Shown here: positions 15,799 through 25,559 of the stretch, piece after piece
Layout: each line of letters begins with the position of its first letter
Numbering within the stretch: position 1 is the first letter of the stretch
From: Streptomyces sp. 15-116A
Lineage (GTDB): Bacteria > Actinomycetota > Actinomycetes > Streptomycetales > Streptomycetaceae
Reading direction: 5' to 3'
DNA length: 64,000 bases
NCBI RefSeq assembly: GCF_025290915.1
Contig: NZ_JAOCQE010000001.1
Coordinates: forward strand, 1-64,000
The notes under the pieces: model-generated
The model's input: only the letters and a program-made list of their open reading frames with translations
Database searches by the model: none
Told to the model about the DNA's origin: nothing
Position numbers and translations under genes: made by a program

Positions 15799-16491
15799 AT
15801 GCAGGTGCTCGTGGTGGAGGACGACACGCGGATCGCCGAGGCGCTGACGGAGGCACTGCAGCGGTTCGGGCATGACGTCGACTGGGTCGGCAGCGGTGCC
15901 GAGGCACTCAAGGCGGCACCGTCCACCGAGTTCGTCCTGCTGGACCTGGGGCTGCCGGACCTGGACGGGCAGGAGGTGTGCCGGCGCGTACGGGAGGCGT
16001 CGGCCGTGCCGATCATCGCGGTGACGGCCCGGTCCGAGGAACTCGACCGGGTCCTGGTGCTTCAGGCCGGCGCCGACGACTACCTGGTCAAGCCTTACAG
16101 CATGCGTGAGTTGCTGGCGCGGATGGAGGCGGTCGCCCGGCGGGTGCACGCGCCCGCCGCTGTGCAGGCGTCTGGTGGGGGGAATGCAGGTGAGCTCTGC
16201 GCGTTCGGGCCGTTGCTCGTGGACATGCGCACCCGTCAGGTGCAGATGGACGGGGAACTGGTGCAGCTGACGCGCCGTGAGTTCGATCTGCTGGCTGCTC
16301 TTCTCGCGGACGCCGGTGCGGTGCGCGGCAGGGAGGAGCTGATCAGCGAGGTGTGGGATCCGAACTGGCACGGCTCCACCCGCACGCTCGACGTCCACGT
16401 CGGCTCGCTGAGGACCAAGCTCGGCGGCCGCGAGTGGATCCAGTCGGTGCGGGGTGTGGGCTTTCGTCTGGTCGTGCCCGACCAGCGCTGA
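15799..16491 (+). CDS. OmpR/PhoB-family response regulator
   Basis: 230 residues. The receiver domain starts MQVLVVEDD, with the phosphoacceptor Asp at residue 49 (LLDLGLPDLDG), the switch Thr in VTARSE and the Lys in LVKPYS. The C-terminal winged helix has VQLTRREFDLLAALL and TRTLDVHVGSLRTKL. It should be phosphorylated by the kinase that follows 42 bases later and bind promoters as a dimer. The start is at the ATG at 15799; the longer frame upstream lacks homology. It diverges from the arsR-CDF operon and shares a palindrome with it, so its expression may respond to metal. Confidence 0.9.
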   Translation: MQVLVVEDDTRIAEALTEALQRFGHDVDWVGSGAEALKAAPSTEFVLLDLGLPDLDGQEVCRRVREASAVPIIAVTARSEELDRVLVLQAGADDYLVKPYSMRELLARMEAVARRVHAPAAVQASGGGNAGELCAFGPLLVDMRTRQVQMDGELVQLTRREFDLLAALLADAGAVRGREELISEVWDPNWHGSTRTLDVHVGSLRTKLGGREWIQSVRGVGFRLVVPDQR

Positions 16492-16533
16492 CCAGGCACC
16501 GATGTGGCAGGACGATGAAGGGGGAATGCTGGC

Positions 16534-17952
16534 GTGCGGCGTCACCTGGTGGCCGCGTTGGTCGCCTTACCAGTCGCGGTGGTCACCGTCCTGGGGCTGC
16601 CACTGGCTCTGCAGCGCAGCGACGAGGCGCTGCGGGAACTCGCACACGCGCGGGCGACCGAAGCCCGACAGCTGTCGTCCGCGGCGGTGCAGGCGCTCTC
16701 ACATGGTGAACGGGAGGTGCTGCGGCAGCGGATCGCTGACTACCAGGACCGTACGGGCGGCCGCGCACACGTCTTCAACGCCCGGGGGCGGTCGGTGGAC
16801 GGGGCATTGTGCCTGCTGTCACCTGACGAACTCGCGCAGCAGAACGTGGTGCGGGCGGCGTTGCAGGGGCAGTTCACCGACTCCTCCGACCGGCGGGTCG
16901 CCAAGGCCGCCGAGGAGCTGATCGTGGCGGTGCCGGTCATCCATGGGGGCATGCTGGTCGGCGTCGTGGTGGTGTGTTCAGCCCTGGACGATCTGCAGCT
17001 GAAGCAGTGGACGATCTGGGCCGTGGTCGCTGTGATCGCAGCCCTGGCCCTGGCGGCGAGCGGCTTTCTGGCGGAGCCGCTGGCCCGATGGATTCTGCGG
17101 CCCGTGCGCTATCTGGAGGCGGCAGCCCGCCGGTTCGCCGCCGGGGACCACGATGCCCGGGTGCCGGTCCATCTGGGCCCGCCGGACCTGCGGGTGCTCG
17201 CGGAGACCTTCAACCACCTGGCCGAGCAGGTGCAGCACCAGGTCACCGTGCAGAAGTCGTTCGTCTCGGACGCCTCGCACCAGCTCAGGTCCCCGCTGGT
17301 GGCGCTGCGGCTGCGCCTAGAGAACCTGGAGCCTCATATCGCGCCGGACGGAAGCCGGGGTCTGGAGCAGGCACTGGGCGAGGTGGACCGGATGACCGGC
17401 ATCCTCAACGCACTGCTGCTCCTGGCCCGGGCGGAGTCCGGTGCCCAGGCCGTCGAGTGTGTGGATGTGCGGGCGGTCGCCGAAGAACGGGTGGCGTCCT
17501 GGCGGCTGGTGGCCGAGCCCAGGAACATCACCGTGACCATCGACGGCGAGGGGGACCTTGTGGCATCGGCCGTCGCCGGCACGGTCGACCAGGTCCTGGA
17601 TGTGTTCCTCGACAACGCCCTGCGCATGGCTCCGCCCGGGTCAACAGTCCAGGTGCGCCTGGTCGAGGACACGGCGATGGTGGCGGTGCAGTGCATCGAT
17701 GCCGGCCCCGGTATGCGTCCTGACGAGCGGGCCCGTGCCTGCGACCGCTTCTGGCGCGGGGCCAGGGCCGCCGGAGAGGGATCCGGCCTGGGACTGGCCA
17801 TCGCTGCCAGTCTCGCCCGGGCGAACAACGGTCACGTCCTGCTCCAGGAGGGTCCTGGCGGGGGGCTGCACGCCGAGTTGCGCCTGCCGGCACGGGGACC
17901 CGCACGAGCCGAGCGCCGCCCCGGCGCCCTCCTGCAAAAGAGCCGGGGGTGA
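16534..17952 (+). CDS. Membrane sensor histidine kinase
   Basis: 472 residues. A membrane span at about residues 7-27, an extracellular sensor of some 130 residues, a second span near 163-183, then HAMP (FLAEPLARWILRPV onward). The phosphorylated His is residue 249 in DASHQLRSPL. The ATP-binding part includes an N-box (DNALRMAP) and GSGLGLAIAASL. It begins with GTG at 16534 after an AAGGGGG site. It is the cognate kinase of the preceding regulator. The sensor domain gives no clue to the signal; the neighbouring exporter suggests cell-envelope or lipid stress. Confidence 0.9.
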   Translation: MRRHLVAALVALPVAVVTVLGLPLALQRSDEALRELAHARATEARQLSSAAVQALSHGEREVLRQRIADYQDRTGGRAHVFNARGRSVDGALCLLSPDELAQQNVVRAALQGQFTDSSDRRVAKAAEELIVAVPVIHGGMLVGVVVVCSALDDLQLKQWTIWAVVAVIAALALAASGFLAEPLARWILRPVRYLEAAARRFAAGDHDARVPVHLGPPDLRVLAETFNHLAEQVQHQVTVQKSFVSDASHQLRSPLVALRLRLENLEPHIAPDGSRGLEQALGEVDRMTGILNALLLLARAESGAQAVECVDVRAVAEERVASWRLVAEPRNITVTIDGEGDLVASAVAGTVDQVLDVFLDNALRMAPPGSTVQVRLVEDTAMVAVQCIDAGPGMRPDERARACDRFWRGARAAGEGSGLGLAIAASLARANNGHVLLQEGPGGGLHAELRLPARGPARAERRPGALLQKSRG

Positions 17953-18140
17953 TCTCGGCACCACTTCTGCATGTCTCTTGCATCTGCACTGCCGGACTGC
18001 TGCAGCAGGCGTTCTTACGCTGACGCCCGGCACTGCCCTGCACGGTGCGCCTACCCGGGGCCCACGTTTTCCGGCCCCCTATTTCCTTTCCTGCGCGCCC
18101 CACCGGGCCGCTCCCTTTGTCTCACCTCCAAGGAGGAGGC

Positions 18141-20402
18141 GTGGGTTCCCAGCCCTCTGTCCGCAGCCAGACGCCGTCGACAACCGCACCGCCGGTTGTC
18201 CCGAAGGGATTGGCCGCGCTGGGCCGCTGGCTGGCACGGCGCCGGCTGCTGGTCCTGCTGGTCGCTTTGGCAGCGCTGGTCGTTGCTGTTCCGTTCGGCT
18301 CCGATGTGGAAAGCCGCCTGTCGGAAGGCGGCATCACCGTTCCGGCTTCGGAGTCGGCCCGCGCCGACGAACTGCTCAATACCCGCTTCGAAGGCGGCTC
18401 CCCGCACCTGGTGTTCATCGCCGCCGCCGATACCAGCATCGACGGCCCGGAGGTCAGCAGGGAGGGGGCCGCGCTGACCGAGCGCCTGGCCGGGGAGCGG
18501 GGTGTGGTGCAGGCGGCGTCCTACTGGACTCTGGACAAGGCGCCCACGCTCCGCTCGAAAGACGGCCGCACCGGACTGGTCATGGTGCGGCTGGCCGGTG
18601 ACGAGGACGAGGTCCGCAAGACCGCGGCCAGGATCGTGCCCGAGGTGGTGGGCGAACAGGGCCCGCTGAAGATGACCGCAACCGGCGTCACCGCTGTCCG
18701 TATGGAGATCGAGAAGCGCAGCGAGGAAGACCTCACCAAGGCCGAGCTGCTGTCCGGCCCGCTGGTACTGATCATCCTGCTGCTCGTGTTCGGCAGTGTC
18801 GTCGCCGCGAGCACTCCCCTCGCGGTCGGCATTCTCGCCGTGATCGGCTCGTTCGTCATCCTGCGGCTGCTCGACATGGTCGTGCAGGTGTCGGTGTTCT
18901 CCGTCAACATCACCACCGCGCTGGGCCTGGGTCTGGCCATCGACTACAGCCTCTTCATCGTCACCCGATACCGCGAGGAACTCGCCCATGGCCGCACCGT
19001 TCACGAGGCGATCGGCGAATCCGTACGCACCGCCGGACGGACCGTGTTGTTCTCCGCCCTGACGGTCGCCCTGTCCCTGTCGGCCATGCTCGTCTTCCCC
19101 ATGTACCACCTGCGGTCCTTCGCCTACTCCGGGATCGCCGTGGTGATCCTCGCCGCGCTCGGCTCCGTCATCGTGTTGCCCGCGCTGCTGGCCGTACTGG
19201 GCCACCGCATCGACGCCCTCAACGTCCGGCGCCTCTTCCGCCGCAACGCCAAGACGGCCGCGGCCCGTACCGACACGGCAGGGTTCTGGCACAAACTGGC
19301 CATGGCCGTCATGCGCCGGCCGCTGCCGTTCGCGCTGACGATCGCAGCCGTCCTCGTGGCGCTCGGCCTGCCGTTCATGCGGGCCGAGTTCGGCGACAGC
19401 GACGACCGGGTGCTGCCCGCCAGCTCGCCCGCCTACCAGGGCGCCCAGGTGTTGCGCGAGGAGTTCGACAACCGGGAGGGCTCCCCGCTGAACGTGGTGC
19501 TGCCCGACATCGACCCGGCGTCGTCGTCCGCCAAGGTGGCCGACTACGCCAAGCAGCTGTCCACCGTGCCCGGCATCACCCGGGTCGACGCTGTGACCGG
19601 CTCCTACAGCGAAGGCGCCCAGACCGCTCCGCCCGGCCCGGCCTCCGAGCGGTTCAAGGCCGACCAGGGCACCTGGCTGTCGGTGGTCTCCGACACCGAG
19701 CCCTATTCCGAGCGAGGCATGGACCTCGTTAAGACGGTGCGCGCGCAGCCCGCACCGGACACCGTGCTCGTCGGCGGACAGGCCGCGCTGCTGGTGGACT
19801 CCAAGGCCACTCTCGCGGACAAGCTGCCCTGGGCGCTCGGCATCATCGCGCTGTCCACCATGGTGCTGCTGTTCCTGTTCACCGGCAGCCTCCTCATCCC
19901 GCTCAAGGCCATCGTGCTGAACCTGCTCAGCCTCACCGCGACGTTCGGTGCGATGGTGTACGTCTTCCAGGACGGGCACCTGCGCTGGCTGGTCGGCGAC
20001 TTCACCGTCACCGGCATGCTCGACATCGACACCCCGATCCTGATGTTCTGCGTCGCCTTCGGCCTGTCCATGGACTACGAGGTCTTCCTCCTGTCGAGAA
20101 TCAAGGAGGAGTACCACCGCACCGGCGACAACGTCTCCGCCGTCGCCTGGGGCCTGGAGCGCACCGGCCGGCTGGTCACCGCAGCCGCCGCCCTGGTCGC
20201 CACCGTCCTGCTCGCCTTCGCCACCTCCTCGCTGACCCCGCTCAAGCTCCTCGGCGTCGGCCTGGCGCTCGCCGTGATCGTCGACGCCACCCTGGTGCGC
20301 GGCATCCTCGTCCCGGCGTTCATGCGCCTGGCCGGCCGCGCGAACTGGTGGGCGCCGCGGCCGCTCGCCCGTCTGCATCAAAAGATCGGCCTCGACGACT
20401 GA
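18141..20402 (+). CDS. MMPL-family RND exporter
   Basis: 753 residues with about 12 spans in two homologous halves, each with a large outer loop. Family marks include GLGLAIDYSLFIVTRYREE in the first half and FGLSMDYEVFLLSRIKEEY in the second, where the aspartate-tyrosine pair is the proton relay of MmpL proteins. MMPL transporters of actinobacteria export lipids and other hydrophobic molecules using the proton gradient. The GTG start at 18141 is set by a very strong AAGGAGGAGG site. It follows the two-component genes by 188 bases and ends in a strong terminator before the biosynthetic block, whose lipid-like product it might export. Confidence 0.88.
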   Translation: MGSQPSVRSQTPSTTAPPVVPKGLAALGRWLARRRLLVLLVALAALVVAVPFGSDVESRLSEGGITVPASESARADELLNTRFEGGSPHLVFIAAADTSIDGPEVSREGAALTERLAGERGVVQAASYWTLDKAPTLRSKDGRTGLVMVRLAGDEDEVRKTAARIVPEVVGEQGPLKMTATGVTAVRMEIEKRSEEDLTKAELLSGPLVLIILLLVFGSVVAASTPLAVGILAVIGSFVILRLLDMVVQVSVFSVNITTALGLGLAIDYSLFIVTRYREELAHGRTVHEAIGESVRTAGRTVLFSALTVALSLSAMLVFPMYHLRSFAYSGIAVVILAALGSVIVLPALLAVLGHRIDALNVRRLFRRNAKTAAARTDTAGFWHKLAMAVMRRPLPFALTIAAVLVALGLPFMRAEFGDSDDRVLPASSPAYQGAQVLREEFDNREGSPLNVVLPDIDPASSSAKVADYAKQLSTVPGITRVDAVTGSYSEGAQTAPPGPASERFKADQGTWLSVVSDTEPYSERGMDLVKTVRAQPAPDTVLVGGQAALLVDSKATLADKLPWALGIIALSTMVLLFLFTGSLLIPLKAIVLNLLSLTATFGAMVYVFQDGHLRWLVGDFTVTGMLDIDTPILMFCVAFGLSMDYEVFLLSRIKEEYHRTGDNVSAVAWGLERTGRLVTAAAALVATVLLAFATSSLTPLKLLGVGLALAVIVDATLVRGILVPAFMRLAGRANWWAPRPLARLHQKIGLDD

Positions 20403-20412
20403 GAGACAACTC

Positions 20413-20449
20413 GGCGGGGGTGGAGGGCACAACGTCTTCCACCCCCGCC
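20413..20449 (+). terminator. Strong stem-loop terminator after the MMPL gene
   Basis: GGCGGGGGTGGA (from 20413) pairs with TCCACCCCCGCC (to 20449) over at least 12 bases, starting 10 bases past the stop. It separates the exporter from the biosynthetic block. Confidence 0.8.
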
Positions 20450-20834
20450 CTCGTCTTGGCGGGCCGCACCGCTCCCGTCACGCCCCGCTCCACAACGCCC
20501 CGTGATCACCCATCAGCCACGTGAGGCGGGCTCTCTCACACGGGCACGAGTCGCGCACTGGCCGTGAGCACCGGCAAATGCCCCGGGACTGACCCGCCAG
20601 GCGCCGCGCGGGACGGGTGCAGGCTTGGCGGCCGCAAGCGTCACCTGCCGTGCAGAACCACACCAAAGAGATCATGTCGAACTCATGAGCGGAACCTGGG
20701 GGTCCGTTGCAGAGGTGCTGCATCTGCGGCTCATAACGTGGGCTGTGCCGCTGGGGCGTTCGACCGAGAACAGTTCGCATGACGTCGCGAGCGGCCAGAT
20801 ACGTGTTGAGCTACCAGGTGGGGGGACCCGGTCC
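20450..20834. other. Non-coding region before the biosynthetic block
   Basis: About 385 bases with no convincing gene. The terminator lies at its left end. It should contain the promoter for the acyl-CoA dehydrogenase-like gene, but no clear -10/-35 pair or dyad stands out. Confidence 0.5.
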
Positions 20835-21968
20835 ATGCGGTTTCTGCAGCGTGAACGTACCGTCGTCGAGGAAGTGCTGCCCGGTCTCGACCAGCGTCTG
20901 ACCGCGCTGCCGCTGGCCAAGCTCGAGGCCGCCGACAGCCCTGGTGTCAAGCTGTTTTGTGACGCCGGCGGCCCCGGACTGCTGGTGCCCGCCGAGCACG
21001 GCGGCCGCGGTGCGGACCTGCTGACCGCTCTGCGGGTGCAGCGGGCGATCGGCTCCCGCTCTCCCTCCCTGGCCGTGGCGACCACCATGCACCATTTCTC
21101 CGCGGCCTCCCTGGTCGAGGCGGCGGCCACCAGCAGCGGAATGGAATGGATGCTGCTGGCCGCCATCGCCAAGGACAATCTGCTCCTCGCCTCCGGCTTC
21201 GCCGAGGGACGCACCGGCCAGGGCATCCTCAACCCCTCTCTGACCGCCCGCACCGACGGCGACAAGGTGTTCCTGAGCGGGTCGAAGAAGCCGTGCAGCC
21301 TCGCCCGCTCCATGAATCTGCTCACCGCGTCCCTGCCCCTGCCCGGCCCGGACGGTCACGATCAGCTGGCCATCGCCCTGATCCCCGCTGACGCTCCCGG
21401 GGTGTCCGTCAAACCGTTCTGGGGCAGCCCGATCCTGGCCGGAGCCGAAAGCGACGAGGTGGTTCTGGACGACGTCGAGGTGCCGGCCGAGCTGCTGGTA
21501 CGTACGGACGTCACCGCCGACGGCCGCCTGGACCAGCTGCAGACCGTCGGGTTCGTGTGGTTCGAAGGGCTCATGACGGCCAGCTACCTCGGAGCCGCCT
21601 CCGCCCTGGTCGAGCGTGTCCTCGGCGACACCCGCGCGAGCGCGGCTGTCGCCGCCGAGGCGGTGACCTGCGTCGAGTCCGTCGCCCTCGCCCTGGAGGG
21701 GCTCGCCGCAGACGCGACAACGGCCGGCGTCACCCAGGACACGCTGTCACGGTCCCTGATGTGCCGGTACGCCGCCCAGGACGCGATCAACCGGGTGCTG
21801 TCGCTGAGCGTGGAGGCACTGGGCGGTATGGCGTTCATCGGCTCGGGGGACGTCGCCTACCTGAACTCCGCCTGCCGGGCGCTGGCCTTCCACCCCCCAT
21901 CCCGCTCCCGCATGGCCGCCCCGCTGACCGAGTACTTCACCGGCGACGCCCCGCTGCGCATCCCCTAG
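20835..21968 (+). CDS. Acyl-CoA dehydrogenase-fold flavoprotein
   Basis: 377 residues with the three-part acyl-CoA dehydrogenase layout: an N-terminal helical part including GLLVPAEHGGRGADLLTA, a middle beta domain (LASGFAEGRTGQGI, KVFLSGSKKP), and a C-terminal helical bundle (YAAQDAINRVLSLSVEALGGMAFI). Some proteins of this fold are FAD-dependent dehydrogenases; others act as two-component flavin monooxygenases on amines or other groups with a separate flavin reductase, which is also encoded in this block (24999). Which applies here is undecided, and the catalytic Glu is not obvious. The start at 20835 is inferred from where homology begins. Confidence 0.75.
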   Translation: MRFLQRERTVVEEVLPGLDQRLTALPLAKLEAADSPGVKLFCDAGGPGLLVPAEHGGRGADLLTALRVQRAIGSRSPSLAVATTMHHFSAASLVEAAATSSGMEWMLLAAIAKDNLLLASGFAEGRTGQGILNPSLTARTDGDKVFLSGSKKPCSLARSMNLLTASLPLPGPDGHDQLAIALIPADAPGVSVKPFWGSPILAGAESDEVVLDDVEVPAELLVRTDVTADGRLDQLQTVGFVWFEGLMTASYLGAASALVERVLGDTRASAAVAAEAVTCVESVALALEGLAADATTAGVTQDTLSRSLMCRYAAQDAINRVLSLSVEALGGMAFIGSGDVAYLNSACRALAFHPPSRSRMAAPLTEYFTGDAPLRIP

Positions 21969-22146
21969 GCGTCCGGACACCCCTGCACTACGAGCGGCCT
22001 CTCGTGCCGCGTCCTGGCCTTCACCCGCTCACGGTCCCCGGCCGCCGGCTTCCCGGTGCCGCGACCGCTTCGGCCATGCCCTCGAACGGCTGCCGCCTGC
22101 CCTCGACTCCTGTACGCCCGCTGACCTGTCCGTGAGGTGCTCGACC

Positions 22147-23223
22147 GTGCCCAGTCATCCCACCGTTCTTCTCACCGGCGCGTCCGGTGTCGTGGGCAGC
22201 GCGCTGCTGCCCCAGCTGTCCGACTGCCACACCATCGCCCTGACCCACCGCACTGCGGCGGCCGGCGCCGACGAGCAGCTGGCCGGTGACCTGACCGTCC
22301 CCCGGCTCGGCCTGGACGCCGGCGCCTACCGGCGTCTGGCCACACGCGTGGACGTGATCGTTCACTGCGCCGCCGTCACCGGCTTCTCCAGCGGCCCCGA
22401 GGCCACCCACGCGCTCAACGAGGCCGGCACCCGGCAGATCGTGCAGCTGGCCGCCGACGCGGACGCCGTGCTGCACCACGTGTCCACGGCGTTCGTGGAC
22501 CGGACCGACCTGACCCGGGCGCAGCTCGGTCAGGACCACGGGGATGCCACCGCGCGGCCGGAGGACTACCTGGACTCCAAGCGTGCCGGCGAGGACGTCG
22601 TGCGGTCGTCGGGCGTCCCCGCAGTGATCATCCGCCCGTCGGTGGTGATCGGGGACGCGGTCACCGGAGCGATCTCCGCGTTCCAGGGCATGCACGGTAT
22701 CATCCACGGCCTGCTGCGCGGCCTGCTCCCGCTGGTTCCGGTGCCCGCCGAATCGCCGATCGACTTCATACCGCAGGACGTGGTCGCCGCCACCATCGCC
22801 GCTCTGATCCGCCAGGGGCGGCGGGACGGCGACATCTGGGTCACCGCGGGCACCAGTGCGCTGAGCACCCAGCGCACCCTTGAGGTCATCGGCGACACCG
22901 CGGACGAGCTCGGCCTTGCCGCGGCGCGGCCGCGCATGGTCGGCCCCGAGATGGTCGACCGTCTCATCCGTCCGGTGTTCATCGCGAACCTGCACCCCAG
23001 GGCGCGTCGCCGGTTCGACGACATGCTCGCCATGACGGCGCTGTTCGCTCACGGTCACGTCTTTCCCACCAGCCTGGGCCAGCTCCCCGGTATCCCGGCG
23101 GCCCCCAGCGGAAGCGAACTCGAAGACGCGTTGCGGGCATCGGTCGCCTACATGGCCCGCACCAAGGGCATGGTCCGCCGAGTGGCGGAGCCGGTGCTCG
23201 CAGGTGAGCAGGTGCCGGCATGA
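22147..23223 (+). CDS. NAD(P)-dependent thioester/acyl reductase-like (male-sterility/FAR-type SDR)
   Basis: 358 residues with an extended Rossmann fold: the nucleotide motif TGASGVVGSALL, then VHCAAVTGF, the catalytic YLDSK (Tyr-x-x-x-Lys), RPSVVIGDAVTGAISAFQGMH and DFIPQDVVAATIAAL. This pattern is typical of the NAD_binding_4 group, which includes fatty acyl-CoA reductases and the reductase domains of carboxylic acid reductases. It would release an aldehyde from an acyl thioester. The start at 22147 (GTG) is chosen for GAGGTG 8 bases upstream; another GTG lies at 22132. Its stop overlaps the ATG of the aminotransferase, the logical next step from aldehyde to amine. Confidence 0.72.
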   Translation: MPSHPTVLLTGASGVVGSALLPQLSDCHTIALTHRTAAAGADEQLAGDLTVPRLGLDAGAYRRLATRVDVIVHCAAVTGFSSGPEATHALNEAGTRQIVQLAADADAVLHHVSTAFVDRTDLTRAQLGQDHGDATARPEDYLDSKRAGEDVVRSSGVPAVIIRPSVVIGDAVTGAISAFQGMHGIIHGLLRGLLPLVPVPAESPIDFIPQDVVAATIAALIRQGRRDGDIWVTAGTSALSTQRTLEVIGDTADELGLAAARPRMVGPEMVDRLIRPVFIANLHPRARRRFDDMLAMTALFAHGHVFPTSLGQLPGIPAAPSGSELEDALRASVAYMARTKGMVRRVAEPVLAGEQVPA

Positions 23224-24506
23224 GCGAGCTGACACTTACCGCCACCGGCACTGCCGATGCGTCGGCCGGCGAGGTGCTGGGCATCTACCGCCGCCACCTG
23301 AGCAAGGGACGGGCGCGACTGGCGTCCCTGACCGGCGCCGCCATGGAGGTCGCCTCCGAGGGCAGCCGCGTGTGGGACGCGGATGCCAAGGAGTACCTGG
23401 ACTGCGGCGGCTACGGGGTCTTCCTCCTCGGCCACCGCCACCCCCGGGTGGTGGAGGCCGTCATCGAGCAGATTCACCGCCACCCGATGGCCACCCGGCT
23501 GCTCCTGGAGCCGGCCGCAGCGAGGGCAGCGGCCGCGCTCGCCGCCGTCACACCCCCCGGCCTGGAGCGGGTTCACTTCGTCAACTCCGGCGCCGAGGCC
23601 ACCGAGACCGCGATCAAACTGGCCCGCGCCCACGGCAAGCACCGGCTGATCTCCGCAACCGGCGGCTACCACGGCAAAACCACCGGCGCGCTCGCCGTCA
23701 CGGCCAAGCCCTTCTACCAGGACCCGTTCCGGCCGCTCCTGCCGGCCGAGCACGTCCCCTACGGCGACGCCGAGGCCCTGGAGCGGACGCTCGCCGACGG
23801 GGAGCCTGCCTGCGTCATCCTCGAACCCATGCAGGGCGAGGGCGGCGCGGTCCTGCCCCCGCCCGGCTACCTCACGCAGGTGCAGCGGCTGTGCGCCGAG
23901 CACGGGGCGATGTTCGTCCTGGACGAGATCCAGACCGGTCTGGGCCGCCTGGGAACCTGGTGGGGCGCCGATACGGAAGGGCTGCGGCCGGATGTGCTGC
24001 TGGTCGGCAAGAACCTCAGCGGCGGTGTGATCCCGGTCGCCGCCGCGGTCGCCACCGCGCAGGCGTACGCGCCGTTCGACAAGGACCCCTTCCTGCACAC
24101 CTCCACCTTCGCCGCCTCCCCGGTGGCGATGGCGGCCGCTGCGGCCGCCGTCACCGCGATCCGCGACGAGAACCTGGTGGAGCGGGCCCACGCCCTGGGC
24201 GAAGACCTGCTGGAGCGCATCCAGTCGGCCCTGGCCCCCCTGCACGGCAACGCGGTGGTGGACATCCGCGGCCGCGGCCTGCTCCTGGGCATCGAGATGC
24301 GCGACGAAGGCACCGCCGGAGAACTCGTCCTGCACCTGCTGGAGGAGGGGCTGCTGGTCAACCACTCCCTCAACGCCCACCGGGTCGTGCGCCTGACCCC
24401 GCCGGCAGTGCTCACCCCGTCCGACCTGGACTGGATCACCCGCGCCTTCACCTCCGCAGCCACCGCACTGGCCCGCACCACCGCTTCCACGAAGGGGACA
24501 CGCTGA
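23220..24506 (+). CDS. Class-III PLP aminotransferase
   Basis: 428 residues. Fold type I with the class-III motifs: [46 protein letters not shown], and the PLP-binding Lys in [11 protein letters not shown]. The typical reaction moves an amino group from an omega-amine or amino acid to an aldehyde or ketone. Its ATG overlaps the stop of the thioester-reductase-like gene, which could supply an aldehyde substrate. It is complete. Ornithine/acetylornithine or diaminobutyrate types are related, but no substrate motif is decisive. Confidence 0.85.
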   Translation: MSELTLTATGTADASAGEVLGIYRRHLSKGRARLASLTGAAMEVASEGSRVWDADAKEYLDCGGYGVFLLGHRHPRVVEAVIEQIHRHPMATRLLLEPAAARAAAALAAVTPPGLERVHFVNSGAEATETAIKLARAHGKHRLISATGGYHGKTTGALAVTAKPFYQDPFRPLLPAEHVPYGDAEALERTLADGEPACVILEPMQGEGGAVLPPPGYLTQVQRLCAEHGAMFVLDEIQTGLGRLGTWWGADTEGLRPDVLLVGKNLSGGVIPVAAAVATAQAYAPFDKDPFLHTSTFAASPVAMAAAAAAVTAIRDENLVERAHALGEDLLERIQSALAPLHGNAVVDIRGRGLLLGIEMRDEGTAGELVLHLLEEGLLVNHSLNAHRVVRLTPPAVLTPSDLDWITRAFTSAATALARTTASTKGTR

Positions 24507-24507
24507 C

Positions 24508-25002
24508 ATGCCCGAGGTGACCCTCGACGCCCTCATACCCGACACGACCGCCCCGGCCGTCTTCGAGCGGCTGCGGGACTTCGCCGCCTACCCGAAGTAC
24601 ACCGACGCCGTCCGCGAGGTGACCGTCACCGACACCGGTGGCGACACCCTGGACTCGGACTGGTCGGTGAACTTCCGCAACGGCATCCTGTGCTGGTCCG
24701 AACGCGACCGCATCGACGCCGCCAACCTGACCATCGAATTCACCCAGACCGACGGCGACTTCGACCAGTTCGACGGCACGTGGACCGTGCACAGCCACGA
24801 CGACAACGCGGTCAGCGTACGGTTCACCGCCCGCTTCGACCTCGGCATGCCCAGCCTCGCCGCCATCATCGACCCGATCGCCTGCCAGGCCCTGACCGAG
24901 GCCATCAGCCTCATCCTGCGCGGCCTGCTCGGCGAGCACATCACCCTCACCACACCCGAGGCCGAACCCGTCGGCGCCTCAGCGGCAGCGGACGCACCGT
25001 GA
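24508..25002 (+). CDS. START/SRPBCC-fold protein (polyketide cyclase-like)
   Basis: 164 residues. The pattern of an N-terminal strand ([22 protein letters not shown]), [15 protein letters not shown], central sheet strands and a long C-terminal helix ([20 protein letters not shown]) is that of aromatase/cyclase-type START proteins, which enclose a hydrophobic ligand. It could bind, cyclise or carry the pathway intermediate. It begins one base after the aminotransferase stop and overlaps the flavin reductase (GTGA). Confidence 0.72.
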   Translation: MPEVTLDALIPDTTAPAVFERLRDFAAYPKYTDAVREVTVTDTGGDTLDSDWSVNFRNGILCWSERDRIDAANLTIEFTQTDGDFDQFDGTWTVHSHDDNAVSVRFTARFDLGMPSLAAIIDPIACQALTEAISLILRGLLGEHITLTTPEAEPVGASAAADAP

Positions 25003-25529
25003 CCGGCGCCCTCAGTACCGCCGCCCTCCCTCCCCAGACCACCGCATCGCCGGTGACGGAGCGGGGGTTCAAGGACGTCCTCGCACACTTGCCCTCCGGC
25101 GTCACCGTGCTGACCACCAGCGGACCCGACGGCGCGGGCGCGGCGGGCATGACGGCGAGCGCCGTGTGCTCCCTGTCCCTCGATCCACCGATGATCCTGG
25201 CCTGCGCGGCCAACCACAGCCGCACACTGGCCCGAATCCGCACCACCGGGGTGCTGGCCGTCAACGTGCTGCGGGAGGACCAGGTCCCTCTCGCACGGCG
25301 GTTCGCCGACCCGCACCTCGACCAGGACGCCCGCTTCGCGGCCACCGCCCACCGCCTGGAGGACGGCCTGCCCGTCCTCCACGACGCGCTGGCCTGGCTG
25401 ACCTGCACCGTTCAGGCCGCCCATCCCGGCGGCGACCACACCATCCTCACCGCCGAAGTCCGCCGGCTCGGCCTGGGCGGCGGGCACCCGCTGCTCTGGC
25501 ACAACCGCACCTTCCGCATCCTCGCCTGA
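24999..25529 (+). CDS. Flavin reductase (two-component monooxygenase partner)
   Basis: 176 residues. The flavin reductase-like split-barrel is seen in [37 protein letters not shown] and VNVLREDQ, and [24 protein letters not shown] closes it. Such proteins reduce free FMN or FAD with NAD(P)H for a partner monooxygenase. Within this block the only candidate partner is the acyl-CoA-dehydrogenase-fold protein at 20835; that pairing is inference. GTG start overlapping the previous stop. Confidence 0.85.
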   Translation: MTGALSTAALPPQTTASPVTERGFKDVLAHLPSGVTVLTTSGPDGAGAAGMTASAVCSLSLDPPMILACAANHSRTLARIRTTGVLAVNVLREDQVPLARRFADPHLDQDARFAATAHRLEDGLPVLHDALAWLTCTVQAAHPGGDHTILTAEVRRLGLGGGHPLLWHNRTFRILA

Positions 25530-25559
25530 CCGACCGCGACTCTTCTGGAGGCTTCCGCC

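Noticed and set aside
18051..20432. 793-residue open frame antisense to the MMPL gene
   Set aside because: It mirrors the MMPL coding region, is very rich in Gly, Asp, His and Gln with no family features, and is a typical shadow frame of high-GC DNA.
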